A program made the position numbers and the translations under genes. The notes below the pieces were generated by a model. That model was not told the origin of the DNA and made no database searches. It was given only the letters and a program-made list of their open reading frames with translations. 64,000 nt of DNA from Nitzschia sp. DOCU1 (Eukaryota; Bacillariophyta; Bacillariophyceae; Bacillariales; Bacillariaceae), in contig OX595985.1 of NCBI GenBank assembly GCA_951394045.1, forward strand, positions 2,046,001 to 2,110,000, in the 5' to 3' direction. Below, piece by piece: positions 12,952 to 23,300 of the stretch. Position 1 is the first letter of the stretch; each line of letters begins with the position of its first letter.

Positions 12952-15078
12952 CTAGGCAGTCGGTGCGCAGGGGGGATGGAGCCGACCCAAGCCGTAGTAG
13001 TTGTAGCCTGCAACGACGATGTCGAATTCGCCTTCGTTGTACTGTTTGTACAAGCGAGAAGCATGGACGTATGTTTCCATCATCTTTCCGACGTCACCTG
13101 CGGCAAGATAAACATTGCCAAGCTGGTTCCAAAGCTTGGCCTGGAATTTGTAGTCGTCTCTTTTACTTTGCGACTCGATGGCGAGGGCCTCCTTGAAATA
13201 GTTCGTGGCTTCGTCGAGCCTTCCGAGTTGCTGGACGACTTGGCCAAGATGCCGCAGAGTTAGCACGACGTCAGCATGCCCGTCACCCAGCGCAGTTCGC
13301 TCGACTCGCAAAGCTTCTTTATAATATTCCACTGCTTTGTCGTCTTCACCAGTTTCAAAGAAGATAGTGGCGATATTATACCACAAGACAGCGACATCGT
13401 GACTGTTTCGACCAAGAAATTCATGCCTGATCTCAAGGGCCTCAAAGAAGCACTCTTGGGAAATTCGAAACATTTCTTGCTTGAAGAATACAAGCCCAAG
13501 AGAATTGAGCGTTGAAGCGATTTCTAACATGTTGGCTTTGTCCTTGGTTGAGTGTGCGCGTCGGATTCGAAGGGCCTCTTGGTAGGAGTCAAGTGCCTCT
13601 TCGTAGTCACCAAGATGATATTGCACTAGGCCAATATTGGATAATGTGCTGGCAAGTTGCAAAGAATCCCTTCCAAGGTTGTCCAACTGAACGAGGTAGA
13701 CATGACGGTAAACATGTAGAGCCTTTACATGTTCACCGAGATGCTTGTGAACATGAGCAATGTTGGTCAGCGTGATCATCAAGTGAACGTGATTTGGAGC
13801 CAAATGTTCTTTTTCAATGTCCAAGCCTTTGCAGTAGAACTTCAATGCTTCACCGTATCGGCGCATCTCGTAGCAAAGGTTACCAATCTTATTCAAGACG
13901 GCAGCGACTTCAATGTGCGTTTCGCCCAGGGAGGATTGCAATGAGTCTAGGGCCTTGAGGTACGTGTCATAAGCATCTTGGAGCTTGGTTTGCGTATGAT
14001 AGATTTCTGCCATGCACTTGTACACGATGGAAAGTTCCCTTCCATTGAAGCCGATCTTCGAGTCCGCAAATCTGAGGAAACGCATGTAGTAATCCAAAGC
14101 GGCGTCAAGCTCACCAAGTTGCTGAAGTGTTTGTCCGGCGTTGTAGTAACTTGCAGCCACGTCCATCGAGTCAGTTCCTAGAACTTGCAACCGCATCTTC
14201 AATGCTTCGGAGTAGAATTTCTTCGCGAGACTCATTTCAAATCGTGCAAAGTACACACGGCCAATGTTGTTCAGCAAGGTCGCAATGTCCCGGCTGCTCT
14301 TCTTTTCGCAACTTTTAAGGAATAGAAGGCTTTGAAGGAAGAGTTCCAATGCCCTGCTCCCGTCTTTGCCGAATGCCTGGTGAAAAGTGAGCACTGCAAC
14401 GCAGTTCATTGTGATGGCAGCCACACGAACATCACAATTGTCAAGTTGCGACACCAGTTCCAAGGCTTCTTCATACATTCGTAATGACTCGTCTTTGCTC
14501 CCAGACCGATAGTTGGCATAGCCCAAATTGTGCAGGATCATCAGCGTATAACTATCCTGCACCCCTACAACGGACTCCAGAGCTTCTCGGAACCAGAGTA
14601 AAGCTTCTTGATAGTTCTTGCGATGCTTGTGCGTCTGACCGATGTTGTAGCAGAGCGTTGATCTGATTGATGATGGTGATGCCAGAGGGTTGATCGGCAA
14701 AGGCTCGTCAAAAACCCTAAGACCTTCGTCATATTCATACTCGTAGACATGACTAGGTGCTTGCGGAGAGCTCGTCGCGTCGTTGGAAGGGCAGTTCACC
14801 GCGTCTTCCTGAGAAGTTGATGGTTCGAGCGCAAACAACGTCCTTGGTAACACTTTCTTCTCGTTTGAGCTTGTTTCCGTTGTTTTGAGCGCTTGAGAGA
14901 AGTGGCTCTCTGCATCGTTGAATTTGCCGATCGCGAAATCGCTAATGGCTTGAGCGTTTAGCACTGCCACGGAATCGAGGCTGTGCGCTAATCGGGCTCT
15001 CTTCTCCGGTCGCCCCAAACTTTCTTCGTTACAAACGATTGAGATACATCGCGTATTGTAGTCTGCACTCAAATTCAT
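12952..15078 (-). CDS. TPR-repeat protein, kinesin-light-chain-like
   Basis: Single-exon gene of 708 residues, ATG at 15078. After a divergent N-terminus of about 130 residues it is almost entirely tetratricopeptide repeats with the about 42-residue period of kinesin light chains (for example TLSNIGLVQYHLGDYEEALD and VLNKIGNLCYEMRRYGEALK). At least twelve units can be counted. TPR arrays of this kind are protein-interaction scaffolds. The N-terminal heptad coiled coil of genuine kinesin light chains is not evident, so cargo-adaptor function is not established. The C-terminus HPPCAPTA is short and unremarkable. Confidence 0.8.
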   Translation of the reverse strand: MNLSADYNTRCISIVCNEESLGRPEKRARLAHSLDSVAVLNAQAISDFAIGKFNDAESHFSQALKTTETSSNEKKVLPRTLFALEPSTSQEDAVNCPSNDATSSPQAPSHVYEYEYDEGLRVFDEPLPINPLASPSSIRSTLCYNIGQTHKHRKNYQEALLWFREALESVVGVQDSYTLMILHNLGYANYRSGSKDESLRMYEEALELVSQLDNCDVRVAAITMNCVAVLTFHQAFGKDGSRALELFLQSLLFLKSCEKKSSRDIATLLNNIGRVYFARFEMSLAKKFYSEALKMRLQVLGTDSMDVAASYYNAGQTLQQLGELDAALDYYMRFLRFADSKIGFNGRELSIVYKCMAEIYHTQTKLQDAYDTYLKALDSLQSSLGETHIEVAAVLNKIGNLCYEMRRYGEALKFYCKGLDIEKEHLAPNHVHLMITLTNIAHVHKHLGEHVKALHVYRHVYLVQLDNLGRDSLQLASTLSNIGLVQYHLGDYEEALDSYQEALRIRRAHSTKDKANMLEIASTLNSLGLVFFKQEMFRISQECFFEALEIRHEFLGRNSHDVAVLWYNIATIFFETGEDDKAVEYYKEALRVERTALGDGHADVVLTLRHLGQVVQQLGRLDEATNYFKEALAIESQSKRDDYKFQAKLWNQLGNVYLAAGDVGKMMETYVHASRLYKQYNEGEFDIVVAGYNYYGLGRLHPPCAPTA

Positions 15079-16888
15079 CGTGGTCCGCTCTTTATTGGTG
15101 GAATGGGTTTTCAGATAATGCGAGTTGTTCTATCAAAAATGATGTTTCTTTGATTTTGTTGGGGCCTGATGTGGAAAAACGGGCTCTCCGATCCGGCGTA
15201 TCGGAGAAATGAGTCGGTTGTCGGAGAATCGAAAATTCTAACAATAAATGAGCGCCGGGCAGAAATTCGGTCGTTTCGCAGGTTCTCTGGGCGAGCCTTC
15301 GAATGGGGTTAACAAATACCGAAGACCATCGCAAGAATTGTAAACTACAGTTGCCACATTGCATTCCACAAAGTCCAACGATGATCGAAACTCTCGTCGT
15401 CGCTTCCTTCCGTTTTGCCGACAATTAGCAACTGCACAATGTGGAATGCAATACGCTACTGTGGCGGGTCGGGGTGCGGCGGGAGAGATAGATAACATCC
15501 TTTCTCTGCTAGAGTAGCAATTATAGATTATCAATAGCACTGACTGTCTGTACTAGTGGCAGTAGTAGCTAGCTAGCGGCTACGAGCTGCCCTCATCGAG
15601 TTCTTGCTGCAATCTCACATTCTGCTATAGGTAGTAGTAGAACTTCGTAACCTGCCGTAATTATTTTGCTCCTCCAGAAAGGACGAGTATGTTACAGCAA
15701 GTCGAAAAGGCTATCACACTGTCTTCAACAGTCCCTCGTCCGCGCTCTTCCGCTGCTTCCGGGATTAGCGGCACTCGCCTTTGATTGGCAATCGCATCGG
15801 AGATGGTTGGATTATCCGTCCATCCGAACCAAAACATTCGGCGCTGCGGCATTCTGAAGCGTTCGTCTGGCGCGCTGCTGTTCCTAAATACATGGTACAA
15901 GCGTCGAAGGCGATGACGTAACGGGCATAGGACATTTTAGTTGTGCTTTTGACAAAAATATCCTGCGGAGAATATGCCATTGGGGCCTATCGGACACTTT
16001 CCGCCGGGCTTATGAACCGGTCACAAAACTTACTCCGCTCGCCACCACACCCCCGTCGAGCCGCAAGGCTACGATACATGTTTGCGCCAATACCAATCCA
16101 ACCTCTCAATCCATTCGGCATTTGTGATGCCTTCCTTGCTGTTAAGTCTGACGACGACGCGAGGCGATCATCAAACCCTTAGCCCCTTCCGGTATCGTAT
16201 GACAGCAAAGCCCAACAACCATTTGTATCATACCCCGCGGGCAACTATCATGATGTATCGAATCTAGGTGGACCGTTCCGGCAAGAAAGTATAGAGAATG
16301 TTCTCCCCAGGTTGCTCAATCAAAGAAACTACTGGTACGACTATCGAGGTCAAAACTAGTTTTAATTCTTATCTATGTCAATTTCTCCCTATGGGTTACG
16401 GAGAAGCAGATAAATAATAGTAATGGCAGAGGGTCTGGTATGATCTACTCGTACTACGATATCGATAGCTGCGAGTAGTAGTAGCAATCATCAACTACAC
16501 GTTGGTCCTTGCACCGGACGTATGATAGCCCCCCAATCGCAAGGCTGCGCCCACCCATCTTCGAGACCGACCATAGTTGACGCTCTCTACGAGGTAGAGG
16601 TTTCTTTTTGGGTATGATACCATCGGGTGCGATCCATCCCGCCCGCCCTTTGTACTAAATCGACTGGCTCGAGCAAAAAGTCAATTTTTTCCTGTCGACT
16701 AGTTTGACTTACTTAGATATTTAGCTTTGGCTGGAACATTGTTTGATGTCGACCACCTCTCTCTACTTTACAGTAGAGGAGAGAGGCTAGCAAGAAGTAG
16801 GAGACGGCGACGAACAATTATTGGCTTCGTCGGACGGAGGAGGATCCCTCTCCGCAAGCACGAGGCAAACCGTCGCTCGGTTCAAGAA
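15079..16888. other. 1.8-kb gene-free interval
   Basis: Between the start of the TPR gene and the stop of the globin gene. Only short, low-quality frames under 111 codons are present on either strand and none has recognisable protein features or paired splice signals. No tRNA-like or rRNA-like sequence was seen. Confidence 0.5.
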
Positions 16889-17455
16889 TCATCGGGCATT
16901 CTTTTGTGCCCGAATCATATCGTACGACAAAGCTCCGTATACTTCGACCCAGTCAGATTTGGTTTCCAGGTTGAAATCTTTCTCACCAAGGTGCTCTTGG
17001 ATAGTGTCAATCAAAGCACGCCCCATACTTGGGAAATACTCGGGCTTGACGCCATATCGCACGTGCTTCTCTCCCAGCTCCATAAGAATTTCCGTCAAGA
17101 TTTCGATATCAGGGCCCAACATGGACAAAGCTTTGTCGATCATTTGAATGAAGTACTTGGCGTGCTTGACGAATCGTGCGCTCTTCAACACCTCCTCTGA
17201 TTGGGGGTTGAGGTCCTTGGGAAATCCGAAAATGCGCTGAGCACCGGGTTCCATTGTAAATAACCTGAAACATGGAACAGAGGAATGCTGCAGTTAGAAA
17301 ACGGCGATGTATTGGGGCGGTGCTGTCCCATAAACCCATCATGTTAGGCATGCTTACTTTTGGAAGAGCTTAGTTCCAATCTTCTCCTCATAGTTTTCTG
17401 ACCGTCTTACTTTTTCCCAACTTTCGATCACGTTGGAAACGGTGGTGTAGCTCAT
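16889..17455 (-). CDS. Single-domain globin
   Basis: Exon 1 is 17455-17358 and exon 2 is 17264-16889; the 93-bp intron (GTAAGC...TTTCAG, phase 2) joins LFQK to LFTMEPGAQR. The 157-residue product spans one globin fold: W near residue 13 in helix A, the CD-corner Phe in RIFGF, a His in helix E (VKHAKYF), the F8 proximal His in LGEKHVRYGV and the helix H Trp/Tyr pattern (SDWVEVYGALSYDMI). No targeting peptide is seen, so it is probably cytosolic. The family binds haem and O2/NO; a role in NO detoxification or O2 sensing would be inference. MSYTTVSNVIESWEKV is the chosen N-terminus because the first exon supplies helix A. Confidence 0.88.
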
Positions 17456-18376
17456 ATCGGCGACCATCTTGGAGTTTTGCTGTTTTGCTTTGATTAGGTA
17501 GGAAAACGAGGAATGTAAGAAGCAATGTTGAATTTATGCGATGTTGGATTTGCGAGGCTACTCTAACAGACGACAAAATTCTATCTATCCCAAGCAGATA
17601 TCTTGGGGCCACTTTCGTCGCTTCATTTCTGGTGGCGAAGCTCTAAATCTTGTACTACCCGAATTTACGATAGACTTCAATATCTGAGACCATCTCAAAT
17701 GAAGTTCTTGTAAAGACATTTCTGATAATAGCCTCAAGATTCGCATTGTTCTCAAAGCAGTTATAGCGAATGTCCAAATCGCAGAAAATGGAGAAGAGCA
17801 CCTTCTCTTCGCCATCAACAAATATATTGGTTCGTGCATCCCAATCTGGGCTTTCGTTTTCTACGCAGAGAGCACGGTGGTAGGTTGTGTCCGGGCCGAT
17901 GAAAACGTCAATTGATCCCTTTCGGTGCCAATAGTTGATGTCGAAAATGTCAATATTGCCTTTCCATTAACAACGAATAGACATCCAAAATGCCAATGAG
18001 ACCCAATGGTGGATTCAGAACATCACGACATTTTAGATCTGCTATGTGTAAAATGTATACAACGCAGATGCACGGCTTCGACAAGAACGAAGAGAATTTT
18101 CTACCCCAATGTCGAAGAAGAAAGCAGAGAAGATGTTCCATAGGACTTCTACGTGTTTGAAAAACTAGGAGCTCTAGTACGATCTACTCGGATCACACAG
18201 TTACTCATTTGTATAGTACGCAGATGACTGGATTCATGCTTTCCCCGCCCACCATCGTGAGGGTGCATCTATCTCTGTGCCCCACCGACCGGAAGCCCTT
18301 CGTGGCTTACTACAAAAAGGCAGAAAGAAATGTTCAAAGCGTTTGCCTGAGTACCCGACTTGCTTCCGTCGCTTTC
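17456..18376. other. Interval between globin and dioxygenase genes
   Basis: Apart from the start-less fragment at 17655-17966, nothing convincing is seen. It must contain the globin promoter at its left edge and the dioxygenase 3' UTR at its right edge. Confidence 0.4.
17655..17966 (-). pseudogene. Unrecognised open fragment without a start codon
   Basis: A 104-codon frame opens after a TAA at 17969-17967 and stops at 17655. It has natural-looking protein composition (Asp/Phe/Tyr-rich, e.g. DIFDINYWHRKGSIDVFIGP) but its first Met is near the end. It could be a 3' exon whose 5' part is lost (an AG lies at 17961-17960) or the remnant of a decayed gene. The upstream 63-codon frame at 17950-18141 is in a different phase. 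Family not recognised. Confidence 0.3.
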
Positions 18377-20244
18377 TCAGACAGTGATGACGTTGCGCTC
18401 GTATTCCAAGCAATGGTCGTCGCTACGGCTAGGATCCTTGTCGAAACCAAGGTCAAATCCATCCATAAAGCAAACCATCAGGGTACGGATGCCAGAAGTA
18501 ATGTCGACACCCCGGTGGTAAAGATTGCCAGGATGAACGAGGACTTGGCCCTTTCGAAGGATGATCGTTTTGCGAAGCGATCGAAAATATGTTCCTCCGC
18601 CTTCATATGGTAGAAAACAAGGAAACCGTGTTGGTCAGCATGCAAAGAGGGTTGAAAGAACAACAAGGATGGCAGCCCGTCGAACAGTGACTTACCATTA
18701 TAGTCGACGCCGTGCGACGAAAGCATGGCCTGCCACGTGAGATCGCCTCCATCGTGGTGCATAATCATGCCACTGTGCTCACTCTGGCCTGGGATCTTTT
18801 GGTACCGCAAAAGATGAGGTTCCTTCCAAGATCTTGGTGCGAGCCGGTTCGCAGCGCGTCGTGCATTGAACGTCTTGCCCACAATTTGGCGGATCTGCAT
18901 CATTAGAGCATTGGTCAAAAAGCGAAGCGGCAGAACCTCGCAGCAAGGGAGATCCATTTGGGTATGAGTAAAGATCTTGCGCCAAGATTCCTGACCCAAC
19001 ACAGTCGCGTTTGCGACGTGCTGGTCCGTGTAATGCAAGATCCAGTCGCATTCTTCTTCGGTGAGAAGGTCGACGACTAAGATCTTGAGTTCTTCGCTAA
19101 TGATTGTCACCTTCGGAGAGCGGGACGGACCAGAGTTGCGTCCCACGGAAGGCATAAATGGGAATGGTCGTGAGAATAGCGGCGGAGGACAATGGCTTGG
19201 TGCTCGCGCGGCCATCGGAAGCAACGTCTCCGATGAAACCTCGGCGACCTGCTCGTACGCCGCCGATGGACGACAAAAGACACGAGCGAGTGGACCACAA
19301 GGCGAAGAACGCGTCTTTGCTTCTCTGTGTGGAACAAAAGCGGGAGCCTCGGGGTTGAGTTTATGGTGTTCTCGTCCCAGCGGGGCGCAGCCCGCAGCTT
19401 CCATGTTTTCATCGGGTCGCTCGTGGGCACTCTTGGTCTTGGACACGTCACCGAAAGATTCTAGGCAGGATTCATCAATGTCCTTTGACAAAGAGTGCTT
19501 GCTTGGCGATGCCGAGATAGTGGAAGCATCAATGTCAAAGCCAAAGCCATCCTCCGGCTCCAATCGTGCATTCGCACCCGGATGAGGGCTATTGGACCGT
19601 GGCTCGGAAACGTTGGACACAGTCGATCGATCTTCCGAGCGGACATAGACAAAGTTCGGGATCTTTGGGTGGCGTCGCTTCGCAAGCAACTCAATCTTGG
19701 CGCGGCGACCACGATTGCTTGAACAAGTAAACGACGGCGGATCGGGAAGTCGCACGCCTTGGTCATTTCGAATGACATCCTTGGAATTCGCCTTGCTTTC
19801 AGTATGAAAAGTCTTTTTGATATCACCACCTGTCTCAGTGCGCTCAGAAGTAGCTTGCTTGGTCGAGCGATCGACTTGCGCTGGCAACTCTGGATTCGGC
19901 ATGGAATAAATTTGCTTGTCGGCAATTATGTCGACAGCCACCTTTCCAGTCGCTCGCCGAGTTCGCAAGGTTCCAGTTACGTCACGACGCTTCATATTAG
20001 ATATCTTACCGTGGTCTTTGAGGTGTAAGTTCCTTGTAGTACAAGAGCGCAACCTGCTCAATGTTTTGTGTCCATTGTCATGGCACATGCTTGTTTGCGA
20101 CGAAAACAAGAAGAATGATGTGTGGAATGCAAATGTCGCCAGCCGGGCAAGACGCGCGCCCGTCGAGTATTGGAAGCAGTCGAGCAACATGTGGTTGACG
20201 TCACAACCAGTGCGACTCCGAGCATTCCGAACGCCGGCCAACAT
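18377..20244 (-). CDS. 2-oxoglutarate/Fe(II) dioxygenase, prolyl-4-hydroxylase-like
   Basis: Exon 1 runs from the start down to 18696; a 95-bp intron (GTAAGT...ATGAAG) leads to exon 2, 18600-18377. The join rebuilds a textbook core: MHHDGGDLTWQ (iron-binding HxD), DYNG|GGTYF, then HPGNLYHRGVDITSGIRTL (distal iron His and the Arg that binds 2-oxoglutarate). Without splicing the frame runs on into an unrelated peptide. The 2OG domain fills the last 250 residues; before it lies a basic, disordered region. With ATG 20244 the protein has 590 residues, but the start is uncertain: ATG 19995 (MKRRDVTG) is an alternative. Hydroxylates an unknown substrate; the P4H-like assignment is by motif. Its start lies 78 bp from the stop of the TBC gene on the same strand. 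Confidence 0.82.
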
Positions 20245-20322
20245 TCAAAACATCCTTCCGACAGCACAGAATTCCACTTCGAGAGCAGATCATCTTGTCT
20301 TTGAAGAGAGCATAACGTTCTA

Positions 20323-23300
20323 CTAAACTTCCGTAGCTGCAACTTCGGCCTCAAGTTCTTGTAGCATTCGAGTTGTCACCTTTATGTTCAAAGCACATGG
20401 AATCAAAATGTCGGCCTTGAGTAGAGTCGCGTCGGGTATCGTATTCAAGTATGTCATCATTCCTTCGAGCTCATGATTCAAAAGAATAGGTTGGCTGAGA
20501 AACAAAATTGCCGTACCGACACGGAAAAAGATCTTGAAGCTGCGCTCCACAAGCCAAATGTCCCACATGTGGCATACAGTTGCCGAAGGCATAGATGGCA
20601 AGTAGAGAAACAACGTCTGGAACCAACCCAAGGCAAACAAGCCGACGTTGAGATCATGATGCTCGAAATGATCAGCGAGAACCGGAAGCTTGATTTGGAT
20701 CAAGCGCTCGAACACTCGACAACAAGTTTTCAGGCAACGCAACTCTGGCCAGTACATGTGTCGGAGGTTGTAGGACGTAAAGAAAGTATCCATCACACGA
20801 AAGATGGCTTCTTCCACCACGAGACTCTTGTCGATTTCGTCGTAGATAGCAAGCAGCGGTTCATCCTTCATGCTGGAAAGGTCCGGAAGAGTTGAAGTGG
20901 ATACAATGCAAGATGGCAAAGTGTTCTGAACTGCATTCCACCTTATAGTGTCCTGGAGGATGCGTAGCAAATGGGCGACCACGTAGTCCATGCCTTGGCA
21001 ATATCCAACACTCCCATGAGACGCTGCTAGAGTGTGCAGAATAAAACGCAGCTTGTTCTGCAGGTTCGTTTTCATAACAGGCGTCAAGCAATTACCACTC
21101 AAGGCCAGCTCTTCTCTTGGTACGACCGTGTATCGCCCCGAGCCTTCATTCTCACCGTCAATGAATCCTACAGTGCTAGTTTCGGTCATGCTTGCAACGG
21201 GGGACACGCCTCCCCAGTCACTAACGGTATCCGTGGGCGTCTCACTCGTTTCGTCATCATCCTCCCTCCCAGGCGAGCATTCCCATGGCGGCGGACTGGC
21301 ACTCGATCGAACTGGCTTGTCCTTCGGTTTCTTAGAAGGCCCTAGCTCCGGCAATGGAGTCTCATCACCACCGCCCTTCACTCCTCGTTTCATGAGTCGG
21401 TTCTTTCCCCAGAATACCAACGCTCGGACGATAGAATCTGTTCGTAACCGGGCACCTGTCTTGTGAGGGGGCAATGTACCGAACGACCTCTCGACGTCGC
21501 GTTCAATAACATGGCTCCACTTCCCTTCTTTGCCTTCCTCTGCAAGATCCTGCAACTCCTCAGCAGTTGACACTCGGGACGCTCGAGAAGTCACGTCGGG
21601 TTCACATTTGTCAAGAGCGATCCACAACCAAAAGGCTGGTCGAATGTTCATACTGAGTCCTCCTACGCGGGCAGCGTCTTGCATAAGCTGGTGCTCGTTC
21701 TCCGATACAAGCCGGTGACAGTAGCGATTCACCATCTTAACCCGACAAACGGCGACGGGATCCCCAAGGAAAGAGAGGACAGCTGGAATAATCCGAGGCG
21801 TCTCCCAGAGGGCAGTCTCGAATGGGCTTGGAGAGCCAGTCGGAACAGTGAAACGTGGGCTTCTCCTGGCTTTCGAGAGGTTGGCGGCGTTGGGTGTAAC
21901 GGGATCGGTTGGATCGACGGCAATGGCATCTTTGTAGGTTACCAACTTGAGTGCGGCTCTGGGGGTCGACGGTGCTTCAGGAATCGTCTCCGGCGTTGGT
22001 TTCTCAACAGAAGGATGGCAGACCATGTAGGCGAATTTCACTACGAGCTCAGCCCGGCCTAACGGGTGGTCGAAAATGAGCTGTTGCAGCGACGGCGAAC
22101 CTTTGCTGCCCCGGTTTAGCTTAACTCCGGCACCATGCAAGGATAGTGTCACCATAGCAGCAAGAAAGGGATTAGTGCTACCGAACGGAGAAGAAACCTT
22201 TGTCAACTTTGAGGCCAGGTACAAGAAGCTGACAAAATTTGCAGCAAGAAGGCCCGAGGCTAATTTTTGAGAGTCATGAGAAAGCAGCACTGGTTTCAAA
22301 ATCGGACGTGCTTTCTCAAATTCCTGTGTCCGGCTGGTCATGCTGCCTTTGGCGGAAATTGAATCATCCCTCGTTTCAGTGGAGGCCAAGGTCCATTCGT
22401 CAAAGGTATCGGTTTCGGCAAGCTTGGCAGTAGAATTATTGACACTGTCAGCCAGATATTGACACATTTTGTTGAAGTTGTCGTCGTCCTCTAGAAGTAG
22501 ACGAAGCACAAACGGGATATTGCTCTGCTCCGTTTGGATTTGATCGTTACCAAAAACCTCCCGCGTGAGCCAAGTCAGCAGGACCTTCTGATCTACATCG
22601 TCTTCCATCGAAGGTTCTTCACATTTTGTAGGAGAAAGGCGAGCCTGTTTAAAGTCAGATTCCGTCCAGTTTTGAAAGGCACCTCCAACTACGGGATTCT
22701 CTGTTGATGGCTTCGCATGACTTGTAGCAGGAGATACAGGGCCCGGGGAAGCAAGTCTCTCGTCGAAAGACAAAGCGGCGGCGAGACTGGCACTGGCAAC
22801 CTTCTCGGCCAATTTCGTGTCACCGGCAACATTGCCAATGTTGACAGGAAGCTGTGCTTTCTCGTTTGTTGTTGTTTTTGCTGGTTTGGTGGTGCTCGAT
22901 GCGAACAAGCTCGGCTCGGAAGTTTCTGTAACGCCTACAGAAGACTCGCTTTTGAATCCATCAAAAGAATCAAGAAGCTTCGCCTTCATAGAGGCAAGAT
23001 GAGTTAGGCCACGCGTTTTTGCTTCTTCCCACTTCTTTAGCTTCTCTTCTGGTATGGGCGCAATTAGGGGGATAGCGCCACCCTTGTTCTTCGTGGTTTT
23101 CGATCGCTTCTTTTTTCTCTTGCCTCCAGCGGGTGGAGGAGGTGGCGGTGCCATCGCAGCTAACCGTTGCATGCAGCCAACTGCAGTCGACGTGGCTATA
23201 CTCGCAGTGTCCGTCAAAGATGATCCATCGAAAGCGGACAAACCATCCACCTCAATAGTGGGAGCTAAAGATTTCATGGCGACCACGGCGGCAGCATCAA

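Noticed and set aside
15079..16888. Possible small genes in the 1.8-kb gap
   Set aside because: All frames are below 111 codons, without domains, membrane segments or splice-compatible partners.
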